Shown one piece after another: positions 7,400 to 15,583 of a stretch of 18,304 nucleotides of DNA. The translations under genes and the position numbers were made by a program. This DNA is from Alphaproteobacteria bacterium (lineage in GTDB: Bacteria > Pseudomonadota > Alphaproteobacteria > UBA9219): contig JAGWKW010000003.1 in assembly GCA_028865155.1 (NCBI GenBank), forward strand, positions 1-18,304. The letters run 5' to 3'. How positions within the stretch are numbered: the first letter of the stretch is position 1; every line of letters begins with the position of its first letter. The notes beneath the pieces are model-generated. The model saw only the letters and a program-made list of their open reading frames with translations. It did not search any database and had not been told where the DNA came from.

Positions 7400-8717
7400 C
7401 GGCGTTTCCCTGAAAAGACAAAACGGCGCGGCGCTGGCCGGGGCGCCGCCATTCGATGCTTTCGAATGCGCCGCAATGGGTGCAGACCGGTCGCCACAGC
7501 GCGAAAGCGCCGCCGCATTCGCCGCAGATCCATTGCGTATCGATGGGCGCTTCGACGGCTTTCATGAGCCATGATGCCGCCGCGCGCTCATCGCCACGTT
7601 CGCGCTTTTCGAGTCGCGCCAGCATCCGGTAAGTGTTTTGCGTCGCAGTTCCGTCATTCAGGCAGGCCTGCAAATGCCGCCTTGCCTCGCCCCACACATC
7701 GGCGGCAATCGCGGCTTCGGCCATCGCCATGCGGCTTTCGAAAGCAGTTTCTGTGTCGCGGCATAGCTTCTCGGTTTGCTTGAAGGCGTCGAGACGATCG
7801 GCAGAAAGACCTCGCAGAATTTCGGCAAGTTGCGGATGCGGGTTTTGTCTCCACCCGCGTTCGATCGCGCGCCGCGCCGCCCGTTCGTGTCGCGTTGCTG
7901 CGAGCGTTTCGGCAAGGTTGAGTTGCGCCGGCAGCCAGTCGGGCGCCTGTTGCGACGCCTGTTCGGCGGCGCGCAATGCGCCGTCGTGATCCTGTGCCGC
8001 CAGGGCTTCGCGCGAAGCGGCGATGTGCAGGGTCGCACGCGTGCGCCGTGCGTCGCCGGATTCGAGCAGCCGCGCCTTCGCCGCCTGGCCCAGCGCCGTC
8101 TCAGCTTCGTCCCATTGACCGCGCCGCGCCGCGCTTTCCATCCGGATCAGCGCAAGCCATGGCGTGCCGGGTTTGGCGCGTTGCAATTCGACGGCAAGCC
8201 TGTCGATTTCGTCCCAGTGCCCGTTGCGCTTGGCCTCGGCGATCAGCCCGCGATAGCCGAGAACGGCGGCGTCGGGCGAGGCGGCAAGCTGGCGGAAAAT
8301 CGCCTGCGCCGCGCGCGTATCTCCGGCCATCTGCGCGGCCTGCGCCTGCAGCCATTGCGTCGCTGCCGATGCGCCCAGATTTTTGCGCGCCGCGACCGCA
8401 AGCTTCCCGGCATCGGCCGCGTTGCCGGAAGCGATGGCGATCAGCCCTTGCGTGATCTGTTCCTGCCCCTGCTGCAATTTGGTCATTTTGCGCCGCATGC
8501 GCCAAAGCGCGGGGCCGTGGCGCAGGAAATGCCATAGGCGCATCAGAAGATGCAAAATGTAAGCGAGAACCAGAACACAAAAGCCCAAGAACGCCGCCGA
8601 CGTATCGATGACGGTGCCGTGCCAGACGATGTGCGCGGTTCCCGGCCTGTCGGCAAGCCAGATTGCAAGCGCGGCAAGGGCCGCGATTTGCAGAACGAAA
8701 CTGAGCAGCTTCATCAT
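7392..8717 (-). CDS. hemY: HemY-like membrane TPR protein with C-terminal zinc ribbon
   Basis: This 441-residue protein has two N-terminal membrane helices (about 4–21 and 40–62), the HemY_N region with WRMRRKMTKLQQGQEQITQGLIAIASGN, then Ala-rich helical repeats of the TPR kind. It ends in a zinc ribbon, CGEC…CTHC (Cys398, 401, 412, 415), seen in alphaproteobacterial members. HemY of this kind is a cytoplasmic-membrane protein always found with heme genes. It is not protoporphyrinogen oxidase, despite the shared symbol used in Bacillus. Its role in heme metabolism is not settled. The start overlaps the stop of the hemD/hemX fusion as ATGA, and its end overlaps the DUF1192 gene by 8 bp, so the cluster is tightly coupled. 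Confidence 0.88.
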   Translation of the reverse strand: MMKLLSFVLQIAALAALAIWLADRPGTAHIVWHGTVIDTSAAFLGFCVLVLAYILHLLMRLWHFLRHGPALWRMRRKMTKLQQGQEQITQGLIAIASGNAADAGKLAVAARKNLGASAATQWLQAQAAQMAGDTRAAQAIFRQLAASPDAAVLGYRGLIAEAKRNGHWDEIDRLAVELQRAKPGTPWLALIRMESAARRGQWDEAETALGQAAKARLLESGDARRTRATLHIAASREALAAQDHDGALRAAEQASQQAPDWLPAQLNLAETLAATRHERAARRAIERGWRQNPHPQLAEILRGLSADRLDAFKQTEKLCRDTETAFESRMAMAEAAIAADVWGEARRHLQACLNDGTATQNTYRMLARLEKRERGDERAAASWLMKAVEAPIDTQWICGECGGAFALWRPVCTHCGAFESIEWRRPGQRRAVLSFQGNADD

Positions 8718-10456
8718 GGCGCGAGACCTTGCGGCTTATTCTGCGGCGTATCCTTAGGTGCGATTTGGGGCGCGCTCTGCGCGGCGGGCGCTTCGGGCAG
8801 CCGCTCGTAATGCGCGGCGAGCGCGGTCACGGCTTTGTCGACGGACGCACGTGCTGCGAGTTTCTCATGCCATGTTGCGAGCGTTGCCTTGGCGGAAACA
8901 GGCAGCGCGTCGAACGCGCTTTGCGCCGCTGTCGCATCGTAGGCATCAAGCGCTTCTTCAAGCGCGGCGCATTGCGGGTCATGCAGAGGACGCACCGAAA
9001 TCAGCTCGTGCATGATATGCGCCGCCTGCTGGATGAAATTTTGCGCGACCGTCGGCGGCGCAGATTTTTCCTCCGGCGTGGCGATGCGCGGTTCCAGCGC
9101 CGCCAGCTGCGCGCGAAGCTGCGCGAAAGTCGCGACGCCTGCGCTATAGGGAAACAGGCTCGAAACTTGCGCAATCGCCGTATCGTCGCCCGCGCTTGCT
9201 GCATGCAGTGCGGCCAACTGCGCCGCAAAGGGCTTGCCTGCTTCGGCTTCGCGCCGCAAATCCCAAAAGGCAACAACGGTGGCGATGCGTTTTTGCGCAT
9301 CCTGTCGTCCGCCCTGCTGCGCGTCCTTGATCCCCGCGACTTGCGTCCGCAAATCTTTGACGGCAGCGGACAAAGAAGCCGACAAAGCCGCATTCGCCTT
9401 GACATCCGCAACTTTGGTTTGATCGGGCGGCGATGCGAATACGGATGCGGGGACTATGGCGCCAGCAGCGGCAACGGGCGCCTGTTTTTGCGCCCCGGTT
9501 TTTTCAAGCGCGGCGACGCGCGTCTGCAGTGCCGCGATCTCGCTTTTCATGCGCTTCATGTCGGCCGAAGGCCGCAAAGCAAGAACGAGGGAGTATTGCG
9601 TCAGGCCGACGGTTACGGCGGCGGCAAGAAGGACCGCAAACATCAGGCCCCATCCGCATTTCTGCTTTTTTGCGGGTGGAACGGGTGGCGCAGGATCGGC
9701 AGGCTTCGTCTGGGTCATGGGGTCTTCCGGTTCGGAACGGATGGGGTCGAGGCAGGCGAGGATTCCTTCCTCGTTCGGTGTCGCCGCGACGCACAGGCGT
9801 TTCCACGGCAGGCTTTGTAGCACATCCGCGACCGCCTGGCTAAGCCCTATGGCGGTAATGCCGTGGCAGGCGGATGTCAGGCGGTTTTTCTCGATCAGCG
9901 CGACCAGCGTGCGCGCCGTGCGCGGCGAAAAAACCGGTATCGCAGCGACGTCGCCCTGCTCGACCAAGGTGCGGGTTTCGGGCTTCATGTCTTGTACCGT
10001 CTCGGCGCGATAGACCGTCCATGCCGTTACGGCGAAACCAGCATCGTCGAGAATGGCCCGCATCTTGGGATCAATATGCTCGCCCGCGATATGAAGCAGG
10101 GGGCGCGTCTTGTCTTCGAGCGTTTCGGCAATTGTACCGGCAAGCGCGGTGCTATCGGCGTCGCCGCATCTTATGTCGGTAAATCCTGCGCCGCGCGCCG
10201 CCTCGCCGGTCGAAGGGCCGACGCAAAAGCAGGGGAGGGCAGTAAGGCCGGCGATGTCGGCTTTGCGGTCGAGCAGCGCTTCGGGCGCGTTGGCCGAAGT
10301 GAAAATCACGGCCCCGAAATCGCCTTGCGGACGCGGCGCAGGCAAAGGCGTGACATGCAAAAGCGGTTCGATCGCGCAAGGCATGCCGCGGCGCGCAAGC
10401 AAATCCGCCCAGCGCCGGCTCGACGCGTGCGGACGGGTGAGAAGGATTTTTTTCAT
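8714..10456 (-). CDS. hemD: Uroporphyrinogen-III synthase HemD fused to mitofilin/HemX-like membrane domain
   Basis: One open frame of 580 residues joins two proteins that are usually separate in alphaproteobacteria. Residues 1–246 are HemD, which cyclises hydroxymethylbilane to uroporphyrinogen III; visible blocks are ILLTRPHASS, AVIFTSANAPEALL, VYRAET and FSPRTARTLVALI. Residues from 247 (MTQTKPADP) form a COG4223/HemX-like part: a Pro/Lys linker, one membrane helix (about 271–294), a coiled coil (SEIAALQTRVAALEK) and a long Ala-rich helical periplasmic region. No stop separates them. An internal ATG at 9718 with a GGAAG Shine-Dalgarno sequence could also give free HemX. The start is uncertain between ATG 10456 (MKKILLTRP) and ATG 10474. 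It lies downstream of hemC and overlaps hemY as ATGA. Fused HemD/HemX proteins are known in other proteobacteria. Confidence 0.88.
   Translation of the reverse strand: MKKILLTRPHASSRRWADLLARRGMPCAIEPLLHVTPLPAPRPQGDFGAVIFTSANAPEALLDRKADIAGLTALPCFCVGPSTGEAARGAGFTDIRCGDADSTALAGTIAETLEDKTRPLLHIAGEHIDPKMRAILDDAGFAVTAWTVYRAETVQDMKPETRTLVEQGDVAAIPVFSPRTARTLVALIEKNRLTSACHGITAIGLSQAVADVLQSLPWKRLCVAATPNEEGILACLDPIRSEPEDPMTQTKPADPAPPVPPAKKQKCGWGLMFAVLLAAAVTVGLTQYSLVLALRPSADMKRMKSEIAALQTRVAALEKTGAQKQAPVAAAGAIVPASVFASPPDQTKVADVKANAALSASLSAAVKDLRTQVAGIKDAQQGGRQDAQKRIATVVAFWDLRREAEAGKPFAAQLAALHAASAGDDTAIAQVSSLFPYSAGVATFAQLRAQLAALEPRIATPEEKSAPPTVAQNFIQQAAHIMHELISVRPLHDPQCAALEEALDAYDATAAQSAFDALPVSAKATLATWHEKLAARASVDKAVTALAAHYERLPEAPAAQSAPQIAPKDTPQNKPQGLAP
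9716..9728 (-). promoter_or_regulatory. Candidate internal ribosome-binding site and start within hemD/hemX
   Basis: Read on the minus strand, GGAAG, five bases (ACCCC), then ATG. This lies exactly at the junction between the HemD domain and the HemX-like domain. The 12 bases GACCCCATGACC around this ATG recur at the ispB start (7133–7144). It may mark the ancestral start of a separate COG4223 gene or a still-used internal start. Nothing in the sequence decides between these. Confidence 0.4.
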
Positions 10457-10539
10457 ACCGGTTTTTTCGGGCATCCCGAGCCATTCTATTGCGCCCGCCC
10501 GAACTTTCAACCCAAGAACGGATTAATGCAGACGTGGTC

Positions 10540-11481
10540 TCAGTCCGGGAACAGATCGGGCGGCGATTTGTGGCGCAGTTCCTTGCCCAGCGCATCGCCG
10601 ATCTTTTCGGCGTCGTCCGCCGTGCCGCTTGAAGACAGGCGCAAAAGACCGGTGCCGTCGGCACGCGCGACCAAGGCTTCAAGCACAAGCCCGCCGCCCG
10701 CGTCGAGTGTGGCATAGGCGCCTGCAGGCGTCTGGCATGATCCTTCGATGGCGCGCATGGCGGCGCGTTCAGCCGTGATGCAAGTTGCGGCGGCTTTGTC
10801 GTTGATGGGCGCGACAAAGGCGCGCATATCCTCGTCGCCGGTGCGGATCTGGACGCCAAGCGCCCCTTGCCCCGCCGCCGGAAGCATCTGCGCGACCGGC
10901 ATGACGGATGAAACATGCTTTTCCAGCCCGATCCTTTCCAGCCCGGCAACTGCCAGAATCGTCGCGGCGGCCTTTCCGTCCTCGAGTTTTTTAAGGCGCG
11001 TTTCGACATTGCCGCGCAACGGCACGGTGCGCAGATCGGGGCGTTGCGCCAGGATTTGCGCCTGCCGCCGCAGGCTTGATGTGCCGACCACGGCGCCTTC
11101 GGGCAAATCTTCAAGCCGCTGTGCATCCCGGCCTATAAAGGCGTCGCAGGGATTCATGCGCGGCGCGACCGCAGCCAACCCCAGCCCGTCGGGCAAGATG
11201 CTTGCAATATCTTTGACCGAATGGGTCGCAATATCGACATGGCCTTCGAGCAGCGCGTCTTCTATTTCCTTGGTAAACAGGCTCTTATTGCCGCCCATAT
11301 CGATGAAGCGCCTGTCCAGATGCTCAGGTCTCCAGTCGCCGGTCGTCCGAATCGGAACGATTTCGAGATCGGCTTCGGCCTGCAGGCCGGGATAGGCTGC
11401 GTAAAGCAGCGTGCGAATTTCTTCCGCTTGAAGAAGGGCAAGGGGGCTGCCGCGCGTGCCGATGCGGATGTTTTTCTTCAT
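10540..11481 (-). CDS. hemC: Porphobilinogen deaminase (hydroxymethylbilane synthase)
   Basis: This enzyme polymerises four porphobilinogens into hydroxymethylbilane, the HemD substrate, in the cytosol. The 313-residue length is usual. Visible landmarks are IGTRGSPLALLQ at the N-terminus, HSVKD with catalytic Asp91, the SSLRRQ basic block (135–140), PLRGNVETRL (154–163), and the cofactor-binding Cys249 in EGSCQTPAGAYA, which carries the dipyrromethane. The ATG is four bases from a strong AAGGA Shine-Dalgarno sequence. It heads the leftward heme cluster. The A/T-rich gap upstream probably contains the promoter of the whole operon. In many alphaproteobacteria hemC is divergent from tsaD–gpsA. 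Here gpsA lies about 5.5 kb further on and tsaD is not seen. Confidence 0.97.
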   Translation of the reverse strand: MKKNIRIGTRGSPLALLQAEEIRTLLYAAYPGLQAEADLEIVPIRTTGDWRPEHLDRRFIDMGGNKSLFTKEIEDALLEGHVDIATHSVKDIASILPDGLGLAAVAPRMNPCDAFIGRDAQRLEDLPEGAVVGTSSLRRQAQILAQRPDLRTVPLRGNVETRLKKLEDGKAAATILAVAGLERIGLEKHVSSVMPVAQMLPAAGQGALGVQIRTGDEDMRAFVAPINDKAAATCITAERAAMRAIEGSCQTPAGAYATLDAGGGLVLEALVARADGTGLLRLSSSGTADDAEKIGDALGKELRHKSPPDLFPD

Positions 11482-11510
11482 CTTTTCCTTGCAAAGAAAC
11501 GGCTTCCCAG

Positions 11511-11539
11511 AATTAACAAATTTTTCATCATAAAATCAA
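11511..11539 (-). promoter_or_regulatory. Candidate promoter of hem operon
   Basis: On the minus strand a TTGATT −35-like hexamer (11534–11539) is 17 bases from a TTAATT −10-like hexamer (11511–11516). This would place the transcription start near 11503, just before the hemC Shine-Dalgarno sequence (about 11486–11490). The match to the consensus is partial, and the region is A/T-rich, so chance resemblance is quite possible. Confidence 0.25.
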
Positions 11540-11659
11540 TTAATTAGTTTCTTCTTTCGGCGGTATAGTTTTTACATGGGAACGATAAAGCGGAACGAAT
11601 ATTTGCTTGAAGCCGGGGGAAACGGGAAACTACAGGCAATGGAAGCTTCGAACGGAAAC

Positions 11660-11911
11660 CTAGACGCGGATATTGACCGAGCCGCCGCGCTTATCATCTT
11701 TGCCATCTTTTGCATCGCGCCTTTCTTCGTCCTGGTCCTCTTTCGCGTCTTTGCGGCGGTCGGATTCTTTCGATTTTTCGGATTTCGGCGCCGGGTTGAC
11801 GGCATTCGCCATCAAAGGCTGCGTTGCCTGAAGGTTGGGAACAACTTTCGCCACGGCGTCCTGCGACGCGAGCGGCGTAACCAGAGGCGGCGGTATCGAA
11901 GGAATTTGCAT
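11660..11911 (-). CDS. Small conserved Pro/Lys-rich protein
   Basis: This 83-residue reading starts at ATG 11911. It begins with a Pro/Ala/Val-rich half (MQIPSIPPPLVTPLASQDAV), followed by a dense run of Lys, Asp, Arg and Glu, and ends in RGGSVNIRV. Small alphaproteobacterial proteins with this Pro-rich head, charged middle and short 'VNI-V' tail are familiar to me, but I know no function. I preferred it to the overlapping plus-strand frame (11576–11995) because the composition is ordered, while the plus frame degenerates into Arg/Asn-rich nonsense. No strong Shine-Dalgarno sequence is visible. It is probably intrinsically disordered and monocistronic. Its stop lies 178 bp before hemC. Confidence 0.55.
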   Translation of the reverse strand: MQIPSIPPPLVTPLASQDAVAKVVPNLQATQPLMANAVNPAPKSEKSKESDRRKDAKEDQDEERRDAKDGKDDKRGGSVNIRV

Positions 11912-11998
11912 GGCGTCCCAGCGGCAGCCAATCCATACAACAACGGTAAACATTATCACTTAACCGGAATAAATAAACATTTAATAATTTGGTGACAA

Positions 11999-12022
11999 AG
12001 ATGGGGAAAATCCGCCCCATCT
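11999..12022. other. Perfect 8-bp inverted repeat upstream of DUF2336 gene
   Basis: AGATGGGG and CCCCATCT form a perfect 8-bp stem around an 8-base loop (AAAATCCG). It sits in the 167-bp gap between the leftward small gene and the rightward DUF2336 gene. No T-run follows on either strand, so it is not a standard terminator. It lies just upstream of a TATATT −10-like hexamer (12047–12052), which fits an operator position. Confidence 0.35.
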
Positions 12023-12078
12023 ATCAGATAAATGAAGGTTTTCCAGTATATTAAGGCCAAACGGGCAACGGAGAGACG

Positions 12079-13221
12079 ATGATAGGGAATGTCAAGGAAA
12101 GACTGCCGACAATGTTCGCTCTGGCGCGCGAACGGTCTGAGGATGCGCGCATCGAGCTGGCCAACATGCTGGCCGACCTGTTTTTGAGCGCCGACACCGT
12201 CCTGTCCTTGCGCGAGGAAGAGCTGGTCAACGAATTGATCGACCAGCTTCTACTCAACAGCACGCCCGCCGTGCGCGCCAAGCTGGTCGAAAAATTCGCC
12301 AACATCGAATCCATGCCGAGCCGCATCGCCGTCAATCTCGCGCGTGACGGCATCGAAGTCGCGGGCAAGGTGCTGGCTGTCAACATGCATCTAACCGATG
12401 ACGACCTGATCCAGGTTATCGACCTTAAGGGGGGCGAGCATGCGCTTGCCATCGCGGGCCGCGCCAGCATAAGCGAAGCGGTGGCCGACGCGCTGGTCAC
12501 GACCGGCGATGTGCGTGTGATGGAAGTCGTGGCCGAAAATCTCGGCGCACATCTGACGTCGCAGGCCATCGACGCGATCGCCGCCGCTGCCCGCTACACG
12601 GAATCCCTCCGCGCGCCGATTTTGCACCGCCCCGAAATCAACGCTGACACCGCGCTCAAACTTTACTGGTGGGTGGAACAGGATCTGCGGCGCTATACAC
12701 TCAAGCGCTTCGGCATTGCCAGCGGCCAGGTCGATCAGGCGCTGGCCACGACCATTGCCGCGTTCCTTGACGAGCATGCGCACGAAAAAGGCAATGATGA
12801 AACCATGGCCCAGGTCGCCGACTGGATGGAAGCGCATCAGGCGATAACGCCGCAGGTGCTGCCGCAGGTGTTGCGCATGGGGCATTTCCGCCTGTTCAAT
12901 ATGCTGCTTGCGCGCCTCGCGCACCTGAGTCTGAGCCTTGTCGATACGATCATGGCCGAAACCGGCGGGCGCGGCCTTGCCGCTATCAGCCGCGCCATCG
13001 GCGTCGACAAGCCGGGTTTCGTCTCGCTGTTCCTGCTGGCGCGCGGGGGCCGTCCGGGGGACCAGGTCGTGCATCCGCGCGAACTATCCGACGCGCTGGC
13101 CACCTTCGACCGCATGTCGGCCACCAACGCGCGCGACCTTTTGCACAGCTGGAGTCTGAGCCCAGACTATTTTGCGCGCAACAGCGACGACGTCTCGCAA
13201 CAAACGCGCGCCACCTTCTAG
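12079..13221 (+). CDS. DUF2336 domain-containing protein
   Basis: This 380-residue, almost wholly helical protein has no membrane segment. The N-terminal half fits the alphaproteobacterial DUF2336 family: LARERSEDARIELANMLADL, the repeat-like VRAKLVEKFANIESMPSRIAVNLARDGIEVAGKVL, then LTDDDLIQVID and ALAIAGRASISEAVADALV, resembling HEAT-type repeats. The function is not established for the family. A repeat scaffold is the likely nature, with protein–protein interaction as inference. The C-terminal 200 residues continue in helices with no motif I know. The start has a GGAGAG Shine-Dalgarno sequence (12070–12075). A TATATT hexamer at 12047–12052 may be its −10. The TAG stop overlaps the stop of convergent mrdA (CTAG). 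Confidence 0.85.
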   Translation: MIGNVKERLPTMFALARERSEDARIELANMLADLFLSADTVLSLREEELVNELIDQLLLNSTPAVRAKLVEKFANIESMPSRIAVNLARDGIEVAGKVLAVNMHLTDDDLIQVIDLKGGEHALAIAGRASISEAVADALVTTGDVRVMEVVAENLGAHLTSQAIDAIAAAARYTESLRAPILHRPEINADTALKLYWWVEQDLRRYTLKRFGIASGQVDQALATTIAAFLDEHAHEKGNDETMAQVADWMEAHQAITPQVLPQVLRMGHFRLFNMLLARLAHLSLSLVDTIMAETGGRGLAAISRAIGVDKPGFVSLFLLARGGRPGDQVVHPRELSDALATFDRMSATNARDLLHSWSLSPDYFARNSDDVSQQTRATF

Positions 13222-15062
13222 CTAACCGGTTTTGGCTTGAATCGGGTCTGGCATTCGATCAGCGTGTCGCGCGCAATCGGCACGGCCGCATGTGCGCCGG
13301 AACCGCCATGTTCGACAATAACGCCGACCGCGAAACGCGGCGCGCCGATCGGGGCGAATCCCGCAAACAGGGCGTGGTCACGTTCTTTCCATGGCAGCTG
13401 GTCGTTTCTCAATATGCCTTTCTTGCGTTCGGCTTCGGTGATGTGGAATACCTGCGCGGTGCCGGTCTTGCCGCCCATTTCCATGCCTTTTCTTTCGATG
13501 CGCGCGTCGTAAGCCGTGCCCTGCGGCGAATTGGTCACCGCCGCCATGGCTTTTTGAATCAAAGCCAGGTGGCTTGGATCGAAGCCCATATCGGGCGTCG
13601 CGTCGGATTCGACAGGAACGCCGCCGATTTTTTCCGCGACATGCGGGATGACGGCGCGTCCGCCGTTGCAAAGCCGCGCGGCCATCGTCGCGAGCTGGAG
13701 CGGCGTGGCCAGCATATAGCCCTGGCCGATTGCGGCGATCAGTGTCTCGCCCTGCTCCCAGGGCTGATGCAGGGTTGCCATTTTCCATTCCCGGCTCGGC
13801 ACCAGCCCGCCGCGCTCGTGCGGCAAGTCGATGCCGAGTCTGTGCCCCCAGCCGAAACGGTTCGCCATCGCCTTGATCCTGTCGATGCCGGTGCGGCGGC
13901 CAAGGTCGTAGAAATAAACGTCACAGGATTGCGTAATCGCTTCTTCCATATCGACCCAGCCATGGCCGCTATGTTTCCAGCAATGGAAGGTGTGGCCGCC
14001 GAACTTGTAATAGCCGGGGCAGAAAACGCGCTGCTCCGGCGTGGCGATGTCACCTTCAAGCGCGGCCATGGCCACGATCGGCTTGATGGTCGAGCCGGGC
14101 GCATAGACGCCGGAAATGACCTTGTCGAGCAGCGGCGCATGGATGTCGTTGTTGAGGCGATCCCAGTCCTTTTGGCTGATGCCGAAGGTGAACAGGTTGG
14201 GGTCGAAACTCGGCTGCGAGGCCAGCGCGAGGACCGCACCGCTATGGATGTCGAGAATGACAGCCGCCGCGCCTTCCTCGCGCGCGAGGCGCTGCTGCAT
14301 GAATTGCTGCAGGCCGATATCAATCGTCAATGTCACGTCGCTGCCCGGCGTCGGATCGTGGCGGGTGAGCTCGCGCACCACGCGCCCATGCGCGTTGACT
14401 TCCATTTCGACGTCGCCGGCCTCGCCGCGCATCTGGACGTCATATTCCTTTTCGACCCCGTTCTTGCCGATGCACATGCCCGGCACGTTCAGCACACCGC
14501 TGTCATTATCGTCGCTGTCGATCTCGCGCTGCGAAACTGTTCCGACATAGCCAAGAAGATGCGCCGTCGCCTCGCCATAAGGATAGGCGCGCACCGCGCC
14601 GGCATCGATATCAACGCCGGGCATTTCCGGCGTGTGCACCGCGATGCGATCCATCTGGTCGCGGGTCAGGTCGTCGCGCACGACGATGGCGTTCAGCCCG
14701 TTTCTGTCCTTGAAGGCGCGTGCGATGCGCTTGCGGTCCGCCGCGTCGATGGGGATAAAATCGTCGAGCTTGTCAAGAACCGCGCCCAGATTGTCGACCT
14801 GTTCGGGCAGAAGCACGACGCGGAAAGTCTGGTCGTTAAGCGCAAGCGGCACGCCGTTGCGGTCGAGAATGCGGCCGCGAGGCGGAGCAATAAGGCGGAC
14901 ATTGATGCGGTTTTCCTCGGCCAGTTCGTGATATTCCGCGCCTTCGATGATCTGCAGATAGTAAAGACGACCCGCCAGAAGCGAAAACAGCGCGGTTTGC
15001 GCCCCGCCGATCAGAATGGCGCGGCGCGTGAACAGGCGCGATTTTTCGGTGTCTCCTGCCAT
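13218..15062 (-). CDS. mrdA: Penicillin-binding protein 2, elongation transpeptidase
   Basis: This D,D-transpeptidase cross-links peptidoglycan during lateral-wall growth, partnered with RodA and the MreBCD complex, and is anchored in the inner membrane with its catalytic part in the periplasm. The 614 residues show an N-terminal anchor (about 15–36), the PBP dimerisation-domain start APPRGRILDRNG (59–70), and the acyl-serine motif STIK (Ser324). The second motif is SCD (379–381; Asp in place of Asn is common in PBP2), and the third is KTG (532–534). ENGVEKEYD-type sequence (NGVEKEYD, 201–208) is also typical. It follows mreD by 5 bp. RodA, the usual next gene, is absent: the gene ends in a 4-bp stop overlap with the convergent DUF2336 gene. 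Confidence 0.96.
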   Translation of the reverse strand: MAGDTEKSRLFTRRAILIGGAQTALFSLLAGRLYYLQIIEGAEYHELAEENRINVRLIAPPRGRILDRNGVPLALNDQTFRVVLLPEQVDNLGAVLDKLDDFIPIDAADRKRIARAFKDRNGLNAIVVRDDLTRDQMDRIAVHTPEMPGVDIDAGAVRAYPYGEATAHLLGYVGTVSQREIDSDDNDSGVLNVPGMCIGKNGVEKEYDVQMRGEAGDVEMEVNAHGRVVRELTRHDPTPGSDVTLTIDIGLQQFMQQRLAREEGAAAVILDIHSGAVLALASQPSFDPNLFTFGISQKDWDRLNNDIHAPLLDKVISGVYAPGSTIKPIVAMAALEGDIATPEQRVFCPGYYKFGGHTFHCWKHSGHGWVDMEEAITQSCDVYFYDLGRRTGIDRIKAMANRFGWGHRLGIDLPHERGGLVPSREWKMATLHQPWEQGETLIAAIGQGYMLATPLQLATMAARLCNGGRAVIPHVAEKIGGVPVESDATPDMGFDPSHLALIQKAMAAVTNSPQGTAYDARIERKGMEMGGKTGTAQVFHITEAERKKGILRNDQLPWKERDHALFAGFAPIGAPRFAVGVIVEHGGSGAHAAVPIARDTLIECQTRFKPKPVS

Positions 15063-15067
15063 GGCTT

Positions 15068-15580
15068 TTAAATATTACCCAAAACATTGCGCTGTAATTG
15101 GTACAAAATCCAGCAGGGCAACGGGAAAAAAATCGCCGCCAGAACCATCTGTGTCAGAACCGGCGCCAACGGCACGATTTGCCAGCGCAAGAAACAGACG
15201 AGGGTCCACTGTGCGACGGTCATCGCCAGCGCGGCAAGGGTGAACCCGCCCCACAGAAGCGAAAAGGAATGCCCGGCGAAGAAACGGCGCTGGCGCAAAA
15301 CGATCTGATGCGCACCTGTGAACAGAAGGGCCGAAGCGCCCATCGGCAATCCGTTGATGATGTCGTGTAGAAGACCGATCGCAAAAGCCGCGCTGACCGG
15401 GAAAAGGTCGGGCCGGTGGGCAGCCCAATAGAAAAGCGCAATAAAAGCGAGCGGAGGCATGACCGGGCCAAGATAAGGCAAGGGCCACGCGACGGCGCTG
15501 AGCAGAGCCATGACCAGCGACACGAAAAAAGGCATGGCAAGCCTGAGCCATAGGTCGAGCCTCTGCCAGACTGCGTCCAT
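15068..15580 (-). CDS. mreD: Rod shape-determining protein MreD
   Basis: This 170-residue integral membrane protein has about five or six hydrophobic helices and the family's central GLLHDIINGLPMGASAL block (69–85), where MreD proteins carry a G-x-x-x-D signature. It works in the inner membrane with MreC and PBP2 to position lateral-wall synthesis. Its length is usual. It starts three bases after the mreC stop and ends five bases before mrdA, so the three genes are one transcription unit. The assignment rests on this order plus the helix pattern, because MreD sequences are poorly conserved. Confidence 0.92.
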   Translation of the reverse strand: MDAVWQRLDLWLRLAMPFFVSLVMALLSAVAWPLPYLGPVMPPLAFIALFYWAAHRPDLFPVSAAFAIGLLHDIINGLPMGASALLFTGAHQIVLRQRRFFAGHSFSLLWGGFTLAALAMTVAQWTLVCFLRWQIVPLAPVLTQMVLAAIFFPLPCWILYQLQRNVLGNI

Positions 15581-15583
15581 TAT

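Noticed and set aside
8729-9820. 363-codon plus-strand open frame
   Set aside because: It is antisense to the HemX-like half of the fusion and has an Arg/Gly/Cys-rich composition typical of shadows in GC-rich DNA.
11511-11550. A/T-rich TTAAC and TTAATTAG stretch as a second CtrA site
   Set aside because: The two half-sites are not at N7 spacing in either orientation.
11576-11995. 139-codon plus-strand frame with a hydrophobic stretch
   Set aside because: The hydrophobic run is the reverse reading of the Lys/Asp/Glu-rich part of the minus-strand protein, and the rest is Arg/Asn-rich. The minus frame is more coherent, though this remains the least secure choice in the window.
13290-15071. 593-codon plus-strand open frame opposite mrdA
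   Set aside because: It is the antisense shadow of PBP2, which has all three transpeptidase motifs. The shadow protein is Arg/His/Asp-rich without domains.
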